Of a DNA stretch of 59,931 nt, positions 8,701 to 16,034 are shown one piece after another. Every line of letters begins with the position of its first letter. The first letter of the stretch is position 1. Source of the stretch: Clostridia bacterium (GTDB lineage Bacteria; Bacillota; TC1; UBA5767); NCBI GenBank assembly GCA_030625965.1, contig DAOUPV010000007.1, positions 1 to 59,931 on the forward strand, given 5' to 3'. The notes beneath the pieces were generated by a model. That model did not search any database. It was not told the origin of the DNA and saw only the letters and a list, made by a program, of their open reading frames with translations. The position numbers were made by a program, and so were the translations under genes.

Positions 8701-9819
8701 AGATTCAGCCGCTTGCTGGTACTGGTAGGCTAAAAGTTTTTCCCGCACTGCATCCAGCGGCAAGCTTTTCTTGGTCTGTAGGGAATATCCGTCCACCTTC
8801 CCCTTGATCAGTGAACTGTCATTCATCCCATAGTCGGCCAGGAAGCGGTTCTGCATGGTCTGAAGGAACAGCATGGGATTGCTGAGCAGGTCCGGAAGAG
8901 GCACTGATAGTGCCCGCACCAGTTCCTTCAGCACCTGCGCAGCCGGTAGATTCCGGTTGTCTGCCAGAGGCAGGAAATCCCCGATAGGGACCTGTAGGAC
9001 CCTGCTGTCTGATTCCATGGGGAATGGGAAAAGGTCTCTTGGATTCCCATCCTTCCCGACGAATACCACCTGTGGATGTTCTCTCAACCATTTAGGCAAA
9101 GCATGGAATTCCTCTTCCCGGTATAAAAACCAGAATATATCTCCGCCGAGTGAATCCTGCTTCAGCGCCAGCGACAGGGCTCTCATGAATACGTTGTCTT
9201 CCCGTCCGGAAAAGCCCAATACTAAACAGCCCCTCTGGGACAGCTGGTCCCTGAGGAACGTCTCACGTTCATCATCAGTGTTTTCGTCAGCACCAGTAAC
9301 GGGATGCTGGCTACGCAATCCCTCCAGGCTGTATTCCTCTCGAGATCCCTGGAGATAGACTAAGGAGATGTCACCAGGCAGACCTTCTTCCTCTGGACAA
9401 GACTGCCAGACACGGATGTTCTCACCCATGTTGCGCACAGCCTGTTCCACACCCGTATCAAAATTGCCGGTCATGGCCAATTTGGCAGGCATACGACCGA
9501 CAAGCAGTCGCGCCAGCAGTTGGCTGGATTCGGATGGCAAGGCATCGGTCTGGCTCTTAATGAATGTATTGAAATCATCCGTGATGTCAAAGGAATTTTT
9601 CAGTATTTCCGTATAGTGATCATCCAGACGATTCTCATATTCCCGTTCACCTTTATCCCTGAATGTCAGGCAATGCTCGCAAGTTTTCTCTGCCAGCGGA
9701 ACCGTAGGGGAACTGACACCTGCGCCGTAATAGAAGAAAAATGACTGATTCTCCTTGCGGCAGGCTTCAGTGATGCGTGATATCCCAGTCTGTAAATCGA
9801 TAATCGCTTTACTCTCCAC
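5707..9819 (-). CDS. Giant SIR2-like/TPR-repeat protein of unknown function
   Basis: This 1370-residue cytoplasmic protein has no signal peptide or membrane segment. Residues about 20-220 resemble a SIR2-type NAD-binding domain: GAGVSS at 32-37 matches the GAG(I/V)S loop, GNFDTG near 118-123 matches the TTN(F/Y)D loop with its Asn, YLQG at 155-158 sits where sirtuins have LHG, and GFSGRED at 202-208 matches the late G-S loop. The usual catalytic His is therefore Gln. From about residue 390 to the end there are many 34-residue TPR-like units (for example YKVAHGLL, EALKDYDRYV, AYTGIGSRKRAMKAFQEL). The GTG start at 9819 was chosen for its GGAGG site and its 11-base overlap with prfB. SIR2-like domains joined to helical repeats occur in NAD-depleting phage defence proteins, but this one sits in a housekeeping operon. 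Function is unknown. Confidence 0.8.
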   Translation of the reverse strand: MESKAIIDLQTGISRITEACRKENQSFFFYYGAGVSSPTVPLAEKTCEHCLTFRDKGEREYENRLDDHYTEILKNSFDITDDFNTFIKSQTDALPSESSQLLARLLVGRMPAKLAMTGNFDTGVEQAVRNMGENIRVWQSCPEEEGLPGDISLVYLQGSREEYSLEGLRSQHPVTGADENTDDERETFLRDQLSQRGCLVLGFSGREDNVFMRALSLALKQDSLGGDIFWFLYREEEFHALPKWLREHPQVVFVGKDGNPRDLFPFPMESDSRVLQVPIGDFLPLADNRNLPAAQVLKELVRALSVPLPDLLSNPMLFLQTMQNRFLADYGMNDSSLIKGKVDGYSLQTKKSLPLDAVREKLLAYQYQQAAESLLAMDPKAMKDQLDDYLQLVLQTIKGFGTQKVASDLLQKAIVFVDKAKKGKMLTHKTALRTRLGLILEARGDSQGAQAQYQVVLDLLKSVKPGDQVLDGYYDLSMLHYSLCHMKAKRPEEALAGLKDGFRKKENQGWERLCKAYYLADAGQYKVAHGLLRSEILDVPSEYLSLLCLYSEGEFEGLAGHIRDLLHSLQQGAKTMHKKAVLYYLLADLESRDENGYQLKSWNKLINRYKGAFDEDVRRIRAKSMLRKAKALRETGGYVEAIKVYDQLETDYLKDWDSEMVLLRLRAVLEKATVKSELGWTEDARTDLESLIADYGSLSSSRARELVVQGKYALAALSMTADDGEKASELFRDIADNYDCEESAIIRTYMATALLELAKMYRRQNDYKPSLEYIDRLIGDFSSYTDNSVERILSLAYLFSSETYLENRHLQEATERSRLGITRLKDNQDSFIRKKLGTLYLVLISSLEYTLHYKAGVQAATELLELAGDNPDLNQASSKALAKRADLYHCMGQHEEALKDYDRYVVRYGNEAAKEMKEDLLQVFYKRGRIQRQLGQNVNAQHSLDQVVLSARELEDPTFDELLARSYLDKAHMHLQDEQYEQQIVVLNEMEGFFQHRTGDKAVIYLMQALYERAKNYVYRQQHAEALGDLRRVRTLSPDNESAWEVFGRAAKMETTVLRKMGEDTKICGLAEVSRLRLKDSLAEETRKNLMAIMRESQEAWVRLGNHEKVVEGARSIVELFDAETSLDYRKNLVRTRLERMEAAFRLRDRKQVEVDFDILRNEINPDSDILLKELLARATLLYADMMLETGEQKPAIDQYLRMQQIFGSSKGSLVDEYRSKAIFKLGKAYTGIGSRKRAMKAFQELADTFRNRKEEATLINVYKGLLELAALLAEKRFGLWGSRNAKKAHKIYNEMLERTIPVDGEEGEKLLAKAMHGKSKLWLQQKKNKDAEQLVHTLIKTFEDSEEPYIRSLVEKAQEDLDELKRKEK

Positions 9820-10943
9820 GTTCGTCCTCCTTCGGATTTTCTGCCATAGCATGCAGATACCCTTCGATGAATGGGTTGATGTCGCCGTCCATGACCCGGT
9901 CTACGTTCCCGATCTCAATGTTGGTTCTATGGTCCTTGACCAGTTTGTAAGGATGGAACACATAAGAGCGAATCTGGCTTCCCCAGGCGATTTCTCCTTT
10001 GGCGCCGCGCTTCTTGGCGAGTTCCGCCTCCTCTTCTTTTCTCTTTTCCTCGTATAGCCGGGCCTGCAAGATCTTCATGGCACCGGCTTTGTTGCTGTGC
10101 TGGGAGCGTTCGCTCTGGCACTGGACTACGATGCCGCTCGGCAGGTGGGTGATGCGAACCGCAGAGTCTGTCTTGTTCAGATGCTGGCCCCCGGCTCCTC
10201 CTGCTCGGTAGGTGTCGATCCGAAGCTCACTCTCGTCGATGGACACCGTTTCTTCCTCAGGCATCTGGGGAACCACGTCTACGCTGGCAAAGCTGGTATG
10301 CCGCCTGCTGGCCGTATCAAAGGGAGATATGCGCACCAGACGGTGTACACCCTTCTCGGATTTGAGATAGCCAAAGGCATGGTGGCCAGCGACTCCGAAG
10401 GTCACACTCTTGATTCCTGCCTCATCACCATTCTGGTAATCCAACACTTCTGTTGCATAACCGTTTTTTTCCGACCAACGCAGATACATACGGTAAAGCA
10501 TCTCCGTCCAGTCCTGGCTCTCCGTGCCCCCGGCACCGGGATGCAAGGTCACGATGCAATCCAATACGTCATAGGGGGACGCAAACAAGGTCTCAAGCTC
10601 GGTTTTGGTCAGCACGCTATCCAAGTCCTCGATCTGCTTCTGCCATTCCTGCTCAAGGGAATCGTCTTCTTCGAGCTGCATCAGCTCTTCCAAAACCTCG
10701 ATTTCCTCCATGGTCTTCCCGATTCGGACGAAACGCTCAACTATGACCTTGAGGTCATTCAGCTTTCTGCCAGTGGCCTCGGCTGACTCCCTGTTATCCC
10801 AAAAATCCGGTGCTGACATGCGCTGTTCGAGTTTCTGGATTTCCTCCTGTTTACCTACTAAGTCAAAGAGAGTGCCGCAACCTTTTTTCCAACACGCTCA
10901 ACTGCTCTCTTTTGCGACTGTATTCATCCATTTGGTTTTTCAT
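9809..10943 (-). CDS. prfB: Peptide chain release factor 2, read through a +1 programmed frameshift
   Basis: RF2 recognises UGA and UAA stop codons and releases the finished protein. The ATG at 10943 opens a 26-codon first frame (MKNQMDEY...RHSL) that ends at an in-frame TGA at 10865-10863; slipping by +1 at CTT TGA C continues with DLVGKQEE into the main body, giving about 377 residues. The SPF stop-recognition tripeptide (RISPFDTASRRH) and the GGQ peptidyl-release motif (GAGGQHLNK) are intact. The first frame begins seven bases after the secA stop, with a modest AGGAAA site. The end overlaps the next gene by 11 bases. Reading from an internal ATG at 10819 would give a 336-residue protein without its N-terminal helix and is unlikely. 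Confidence 0.96.
10862..10868 (-). other. prfB programmed +1 frameshift site (CTT TGA C)
   Basis: The seven bases CTTTGAC on the minus strand form the classic slip site: CTT is codon 26, TGA codon 27, and the downstream frame resumes at GAC. In most bacteria an AGGGGG-type Shine-Dalgarno lies three bases before CTT and encodes R-G before S-L. Here those codons are CGG CAC TCT (R-H-S), so that internal site is lost. Confidence 0.9.
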
Positions 10944-10949
10944 GATTTC

Positions 10950-13439
10950 CTACTTTCCACAGCATTGCTTGTATTTTTTACCACTGCCGCACGGACAGGG
11001 CTCATTTCGGCCTATCTTCTTATCCCGCTTGACGGGCCTTTTCTCAGTATCCTCGCCAATATTCTGATGCATGTTCTTGGCTACTGCCTGAGGTGCGACC
11101 AGCATGACCCGGTAGATCAAGCGAGTAACATCCTCTTTGATGTTGGCGATCATGTTCTCGAACATATCGAAGCCTTCAAATTTATACTCGATCAGCGGAT
11201 CCCTCTGGCCATATGCCCGAAGTCCAATGCCGCCCTTCAAGTCATCCATGGCGTCGATATGGTCCATCCATTTTTCGTCCACTACCTTAAGGAGCACGAT
11301 GCGCTCCAATTTGCGCATGGTCTCCTCTGTGACTTTCTCTTCGCGGATGCGATACAGCTCGTGGGCCAACCGCACGAAGTGTTCCTCGACTTCCTCACGG
11401 GAGTATTTGAGCAACTCCGCCTTTTCCGGCACATTGGCCGGGAAATAACTTTGGTGGGCGAATGACAGGAGCCCTTCCATGTCCCATTCCTCCACGAACT
11501 CGCTCTGGTGGTCGAAACGACTGATGGATTCCCGAATCACATCTTCGATCATGGCCAGCACCTGCTCGCGCAACTTCTCCTCCATCAGCACCTGACGGCG
11601 CTGCTTATAGATGACTTCCCGCTGCTGGTTCATAACATCGTCATATTCCAGCACGTGTTTACGGATATCGAAGTTCCTGGCCTCAACTTTCTTCTGGGCC
11701 GATTCTATGGATTTACTGAGCAATGGATGGTTGATAGGCATCGAGTCATCCATGCCCAGTTTGTCCATCATGCCCATCATATTTTCTCCTCCGAACAGGC
11801 GCATTATCTTGTCCTCCATGGACACGAAGAATACGCTTGATCCCGGATCACCCTGACGACCTGACCGGCCTCTCAGCTGGTTGTCGATCCGGCGTGATTC
11901 ATGCCGCTCTGTGCCCACGATATGCAAGCCTCCCAAGGCCTGCACCCCGTCTCCCAGAACAATGTCCGTTCCCCGGCCGGCCATGTTGGTCGCGATGGTC
12001 ACCATCCCGATTTCTCCGGCACGTGACACGATATCAGCTTCCTGCTCATGGTATTTGGCATTGAGGATCTGGTGGGGAATATTCAATTTTTCCAGCATCC
12101 GGCCAAGCATCTCAGAATTCTCGATGGAGATGGTACCCACCAGCACCGGCTGGCGCTTGGCGTGACACTCCACGATTTCTTCCACGACCGCATCGTATTT
12201 TCCCTGCTCGCTGCGGTAGACGCGGTCATCCCTATCATCCCTAACCGTAGGTCGGTTGGTGGGTATGACCACTACGTCTGTCTTGTAAATGGATATGAAT
12301 TCCTGCTCCTCGGTCTTGGCCGTACCGGTCATGCCCGAGAGCTTATCATACATACGGAAATAGTTCTGGAAAGTGATGGTCGCCAGTGTCTGCGATTCCC
12401 TGGCGATTTTGACGTTCTCCTTGGCTTCAATGGCTTGGTGCAATCCATCTGAATAACGGCGTCCGAACATCAGCCGGCCGGTGAACTCGTCGACGATGAC
12501 TACTTCACCGGCCCGCACGACATAGTTCACATCTTTCCTCATCAGCATATGGGCCTTCAGACCCTGGTTCACATGGTGTCCAAGTTCGGCATTGGCCCCT
12601 TCATAGATGCTCTCCACACCCAGTATTTTCTCCACCCGTGAGAGACCATCTTCCGTCAATATGACATTCCGTTCCTTCTCCTCCACAGTGAAGTCCACTT
12701 CCCGTTTCAGCATGGGTACCATCTTGGCGATGGTATAGTAGAGCTCTGTGGGCTTGTCAGCCTGACCGGATATGATAAGTGGCGTTCTTGCTTCGTCGAT
12801 CAGAATGCTGTCCACCTCATCCACGATGACGTAGTTCAGCTTCTTCTGGACCAAACGGTCAGGTGTGATGGCCATATTGTCTCTCAGATAGTCGAAGCCG
12901 AATTCATTGTTGGTACCATATATGATGTCCTTCTCGTATTCCTCTTTGCGGATGGCCGCTTCAACATCATGGATGATGAGTCCGGTTGATAGGCCCAGGA
13001 ACTCATAGAGCCCCCCCATCCATTCCGAGTCTCTTCGGGCCAGATAGTCGTTGACTGTAATGATGTGGACCCCGTTTCCGCTGAGTGCATTCAAATAGCA
13101 CGGCAACGTGGCCACCAAGGTTTTACCTTCACCCGTCTTCATTTCAGCGATGCGACCCTGGTGCAACACGACACCACCCATGAGCTGTACATCGTAATGA
13201 CGCATGTTCAGCACCCGAACGGCTGCCTCACGAACCACCGCAAAGGCTTCCGGTAATAATTGGTCTACGGTCTCGCCTCCAGCCAGTCTGGCCTTAAATT
13301 CCGGTGTCTTGGCCTTCAGCTGATCATCGCTTAATTGCTGCATCGCGGGTTCCAATTCATTGATTTTCTTCACCAAGGGTTCTAGCTTCCGAAGTTCCCG
13401 CTTATTCTCATCGAAAAGCCCCATAATTTTTTTGATCAT
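10950..13439 (-). CDS. secA: Preprotein translocase ATPase SecA
   Basis: SecA drives unfolded secretory proteins through SecYEG by ATP hydrolysis. The 829-residue product has the Walker A sequence TGEGKT, Walker [13 protein letters not shown], the preprotein cross-linking and helical scaffold regions, and the late helicase motif [13 protein letters not shown]-terminal zinc-binding SEC-C motif closes the protein ([13 protein letters not shown]). The start ATG at 13439 has an AGAGGAG site seven bases upstream. It heads an operon with prfB, the SIR2/TPR gene and ftsEX. It is separated from hpf by a terminator and has its own candidate promoter. Confidence 0.98.
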   Translation of the reverse strand: MIKKIMGLFDENKRELRKLEPLVKKINELEPAMQQLSDDQLKAKTPEFKARLAGGETVDQLLPEAFAVVREAAVRVLNMRHYDVQLMGGVVLHQGRIAEMKTGEGKTLVATLPCYLNALSGNGVHIITVNDYLARRDSEWMGGLYEFLGLSTGLIIHDVEAAIRKEEYEKDIIYGTNNEFGFDYLRDNMAITPDRLVQKKLNYVIVDEVDSILIDEARTPLIISGQADKPTELYYTIAKMVPMLKREVDFTVEEKERNVILTEDGLSRVEKILGVESIYEGANAELGHHVNQGLKAHMLMRKDVNYVVRAGEVVIVDEFTGRLMFGRRYSDGLHQAIEAKENVKIARESQTLATITFQNYFRMYDKLSGMTGTAKTEEQEFISIYKTDVVVIPTNRPTVRDDRDDRVYRSEQGKYDAVVEEIVECHAKRQPVLVGTISIENSEMLGRMLEKLNIPHQILNAKYHEQEADIVSRAGEIGMVTIATNMAGRGTDIVLGDGVQALGGLHIVGTERHESRRIDNQLRGRSGRQGDPGSSVFFVSMEDKIMRLFGGENMMGMMDKLGMDDSMPINHPLLSKSIESAQKKVEARNFDIRKHVLEYDDVMNQQREVIYKQRRQVLMEEKLREQVLAMIEDVIRESISRFDHQSEFVEEWDMEGLLSFAHQSYFPANVPEKAELLKYSREEVEEHFVRLAHELYRIREEKVTEETMRKLERIVLLKVVDEKWMDHIDAMDDLKGGIGLRAYGQRDPLIEYKFEGFDMFENMIANIKEDVTRLIYRVMLVAPQAVAKNMHQNIGEDTEKRPVKRDKKIGRNEPCPCGSGKKYKQCCGK

Positions 13440-13484
13440 TTTCTCTCCTCTAAGTTACATTGTGCGAAAAAACGTACACTGTCC

Positions 13485-13513
13485 ATTATAACCCATTTAC
13501 CTTGTGATTGCCT
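13485..13513 (-). promoter_or_regulatory. Candidate secA promoter
   Basis: A perfect TATAAT on the minus strand (13485-13490) lies 46 bases before the secA start and just downstream of the hpf terminator. The element 17 bases upstream is AGGCAA, a poor -35. Position favours it more than sequence does. Confidence 0.45.
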
Positions 13514-13525
13514 TCCCTAACGCAT

Positions 13526-13556
13526 AAAAAAAACGCCGATTTCCGGCGTCTTTTTT
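13526..13556 (-). terminator. Rho-independent terminator after hpf
   Basis: The inverted repeat ACGCCG/CGGCGT (13533-13538 and 13544-13549) has a five-base loop and is flanked by A8 and T6 runs, so it could work in both directions. It lies seven bases after the hpf stop. Confidence 0.9.
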
Positions 13557-13562
13557 AACTAA

Positions 13563-14096
13563 TTACTGTTCTGATTCAATTATTCCGTACTGTCCGTCCT
13601 TACGGGCGTATATCACATTGACATTGCCGCTGGCAGCATTGGTAAATACGAAGAACGTATGGCCCAACATATCCATCTGCATCACTGCTTCTTCTTCGCT
13701 CATCGGCTTCAGTTGGAAGCTCTTCCTTCTGATGATACCTGGCTCTTCAATAGGCTCGCTCTCTTTCTGGAAAACCTCCATATTGATCTTTTTCACTCCA
13801 CGGCTACGATGCTTGTGGTCTAATTTCTCTTTGTGCTTCAGATATTGCTTTTCCAGACTATCAAGCGCCCGGTCGATGCTCAGGTACATATCATCGGATC
13901 TCTGCTCGGACCGTAGGAAGAAACTATGGTAGTGCACATTTAACTCTGCGATATGTATACCACTTTCAACCCGGAGCAAAACGGATCCTTCTGCATCGTC
14001 ATCAAAATACTTATCCATGGTCTGCAGTTTGCTTTCCGCATAATTTCTTAGAGGATCGGTTACCTCAGTGCCTTTGGTTCTTACTAATACTTTCAT
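13563..14096 (-). CDS. hpf: Ribosome hibernation promoting factor, long form
   Basis: Hpf binds the 30S subunit and pairs ribosomes into inactive 100S dimers in stationary phase. The 177-residue product has the N-terminal RaiA/Hpf fold (MKVLVRTKGTEVTDPLRNYAESKL...) and the C-terminal dimerisation domain (about 120-177, including MSEEEAVMQMDMLGH and the terminal YGIIE). That makes it the long form usual in Bacillota. The ATG at 14096 was chosen for its AGGAGG site eight bases upstream; a longer in-frame reading runs into the DnaA-box region and lacks a site. It is a separate transcription unit from secA. Confidence 0.95.
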   Translation of the reverse strand: MKVLVRTKGTEVTDPLRNYAESKLQTMDKYFDDDAEGSVLLRVESGIHIAELNVHYHSFFLRSEQRSDDMYLSIDRALDSLEKQYLKHKEKLDHKHRSRGVKKINMEVFQKESEPIEEPGIIRRKSFQLKPMSEEEAVMQMDMLGHTFFVFTNAASGNVNVIYARKDGQYGIIESEQ

Positions 14097-14217
14097 ATGT
14101 TCGACCTCCTCTTTATGTTGTTTAATACTATATTCCTTATTACGACCCGGAAACCCTGCTAACCCGGGAAAATACTTCGAAACGCATCCTTTTTTTCCCC
14201 ATTTTCCAGAGCTCCCA

Positions 14218-14654
14218 TTTTCCACACTTGTCCACAATGTGTTTTCCCCTTCTATGACCCCCACTTAAAGAAAGTCCTTTAAAATGGACCTCTTTGGCTT
14301 ATCCTCCAAATTGTGGATAATGTGGATAAGCCCCGTTTTTCTCCTTCTGTTGACGTCTTCCGTTTTATGTCAACTTTCCCTACCCCACCCCGGGTTTGTT
14401 TCGTCGTTTCCAACACCTATACCCCTTATGTATCAATGGTTCCAGCAATTTAGCCCCCGAACCGATTACGAATTTTTACGCCGGGCATCTGCATATTATT
14501 CCCCCCATCATTCGCCAATCAAGCGTACGTCCATTTTCTTCCGTTATCCACAATCGAACATTATTTCCCTTTTTACTGTCAAGGATTATTTTGCGCTTTT
14601 TTCCAATTCTTTCCTCGCCATTCCCCTTTTGTTAATTGTGGATATTGTGGATAA
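14218..14654. other. DnaA-box cluster in a 600-base gene-free stretch
   Basis: Between hpf (start 14096) and comFC (stop 14698) there is no credible gene. Four perfect TTATCCACA boxes are present: 14312-14320, 14321-14329 and 14646-14654 on the minus strand and 14544-14552 on the plus strand. One-mismatch boxes lie at 14218-14226 (TTTTCCACA), 14228-14236 (TTGTCCACA) and 14637-14645 (ATATCCACA, minus). Two pairs abut with no spacer (14312-14329 and 14637-14654), and one pair sits in a nine-base inverted repeat GGCTTATCC/GGATAAGCC (14296-14304, 14324-14332). The plus strand is strikingly pyrimidine-rich. This is known chemistry for DnaA binding, but whether it acts as an origin, a titration site or a regulator is inference. 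Confidence 0.75.
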
Positions 14655-14697
14655 GTCCTGTTTTTCCTATGGCCATCGCATTCTTGTTGTGGACACT

Positions 14698-15339
14698 CTA
14701 CCGCTTCGAAAGAAAGCACAAACCCGCAACATTAGAATAACCATGATTAGCCAAGGTGCGTACCGCTTCCACCATGGTTGCACTCGAGGTACAGACATCA
14801 TCTACCAGCAAAATCCTTTGGTCTTCAAACTTTATGCATTTTGTATGTATGCGCTGGTTGATGCGGAAGATTCCCTGAACGTTCTTCTGGCGCTTGCCCA
14901 CATCCAGTTCAGTCTGCTTCGGACCGTTTTTCCTCTTGAGTAGCGCCCTAACCGGTCTGTCCATGTACTTTCCGAGCCATCTCGCAAGCAGCTCCGCCGT
15001 ATTGTAACCCCGTTGCCCCATTCGCACTCTCGTGCTGGGTACATAGATGATAAGATCTGCCTTCTCTCCTGCGCTCGGCAGACTGCCGAGATAGGACTGC
15101 AGCATCAACATAGCCATGACCTGAGCCAACTGCGTCTGCCCTCCATATTTGAAACGCAGATGGACCTGTCGAAATTCTCTGTAGGATGCTACCCGGTACA
15201 AACGAAAATCCCCTGCGAACAGGGGATTATGTTGCTGAAAATTTTCAATTTTTTGACGGCAAAATGGGCAGACGACTGTGCGTCCCTCTTTGGTGGCACC
15301 GCACAGAGGACAGACCGCGCGCTGGGCAAGCCATCGCAT
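14698..15339 (-). CDS. comFC: ComF family protein with phosphoribosyltransferase fold
   Basis: ComFC-type proteins are needed for DNA uptake during natural transformation in several bacteria and are otherwise of uncertain chemistry. The 213-residue product has an N-terminal zinc finger (Cys10, Cys13, Cys24, Cys27) and a PRTase domain whose PRPP loop is ILLVDDVCTSSA at about 176-187. The helper sequence PSTRVRMGQRGYN is also typical. The start lies two bases after the stop of the upstream unknown gene, with a GGGGGAG site, so it is in the same operon. No comFA or comFB is present, so a role outside competence is possible. Confidence 0.9.
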   Translation of the reverse strand: MRWLAQRAVCPLCGATKEGRTVVCPFCRQKIENFQQHNPLFAGDFRLYRVASYREFRQVHLRFKYGGQTQLAQVMAMLMLQSYLGSLPSAGEKADLIIYVPSTRVRMGQRGYNTAELLARWLGKYMDRPVRALLKRKNGPKQTELDVGKRQKNVQGIFRINQRIHTKCIKFEDQRILLVDDVCTSSATMVEAVRTLANHGYSNVAGLCFLSKR

Positions 15340-15340
15340 C

Positions 15341-16033
15341 CTATCGCTCCCCCACGAGGTATTTGAATCGTTTGTAGTTCATATCGTGGGCTCTGACCAC
15401 CAGAGCCATATAGTCGTTTGCTGGGTAGACAGTGAACTTACCGGCAGCAAGCGGCTCAGGTCTGAATCCCCGCAGATAGATGTTCAATCTAAAATCCTCT
15501 TTCTTGTTCTTCTCCACATAAGCTTCAAAATCGCTTAACCTAAACCCCGCGACCCGGATGGCCTCTTCATAGAGCTCCGGCCGGACTACACGTCCTCTGG
15601 GGGAAACGGCCAATGCGAACAGGACGTTCAACGCCTCATGGCCGCCGGCAATCCCCAGCGCCACCACGGTGCCTTTGGAAAAGAAGGGATTGGAATCGAA
15701 GAAGCAATCCTTAAGGACCTCGATGCCATGTCTATAAAGGTCAGATTCCCCCCGGTCTTCCCGTTCATTTCTCAACCAGGCTGCCAGGACATCCAGGGAA
15801 CGCATGCGCTTATCTTCTGGTCGTTCGACATCCTTGATCCACTGATGGATCCGGTCCGCCTCCGCAAGCGAAGAAACCTCTTTCAGCCGCTCCAGCGAAC
15901 GATGGGCAACCAACAGGGTCCCACATTCCGCCAGTTCCCATAGCCTTTCGGCATTTTCCGCACCAGGCTGCAATTCATCGATTTCCCGAACCGTGTACAG
16001 ATCTTCTTCACTAATGCCCTGATTGTCCCACAT
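15341..16033 (-). CDS. Unknown 230-residue soluble protein between cinA and comFC
   Basis: I do not recognise this protein. It has no signal peptide or membrane segment, is rich in Glu, Arg and Leu, and looks mostly alpha-helical in its first 170 residues, perhaps with HEAT-like pairs (SKGTVVALGIAGGHEALNVLFALA). The last 60 residues look more like beta structure (LNIYLRGFRPEPL... KFTVYPANDYMALVV). The start at 16033 is favoured by a GGAGG six bases upstream and by its position one base after the cinA stop. Tight spacing on both sides shows it belongs to the operon. Its constant company with cinA and comFC elsewhere would hint at a DNA uptake or nucleotide role; this I cannot test here. Confidence 0.75.
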   Translation of the reverse strand: MWDNQGISEEDLYTVREIDELQPGAENAERLWELAECGTLLVAHRSLERLKEVSSLAEADRIHQWIKDVERPEDKRMRSLDVLAAWLRNEREDRGESDLYRHGIEVLKDCFFDSNPFFSKGTVVALGIAGGHEALNVLFALAVSPRGRVVRPELYEEAIRVAGFRLSDFEAYVEKNKKEDFRLNIYLRGFRPEPLAAGKFTVYPANDYMALVVRAHDMNYKRFKYLVGER

Positions 16034-16034
16034 A

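Noticed and set aside
9820-9852. An ATG start 11 codons earlier for the SIR2/TPR gene
   Set aside because: The GTG at 9819 has a perfect GGAGG at good spacing, while the ATG at 9852 has none.
10605-11465. A 286-codon plus-strand frame opposite prfB and secA
   Set aside because: It crosses the prfB-secA junction on the wrong strand and has no family features; both opposing genes are certain.
14143-14190. A sigma-B-like promoter (GTTTCG-N12-GGGTTA on the minus strand) before hpf
   Set aside because: It fits the stress logic of hpf but matches only about 8 of 12 consensus bases, and Clostridia mostly lack sigma-B.
14097-14697. The DnaA-box region as the chromosomal origin
   Set aside because: No dnaA, dnaN, rpmH or gidA lies near, and genes on the right side are transcribed toward it, against the usual bias away from oriC. 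Kept only as a DnaA-box cluster.
14284-14943. A 219-codon plus-strand open frame over the DnaA-box region and the end of comFC
   Set aside because: It has no ribosome site or family sequence, overlaps comFC in antisense, and its Pro/Phe/Ser-rich composition follows from the pyrimidine-rich strand.
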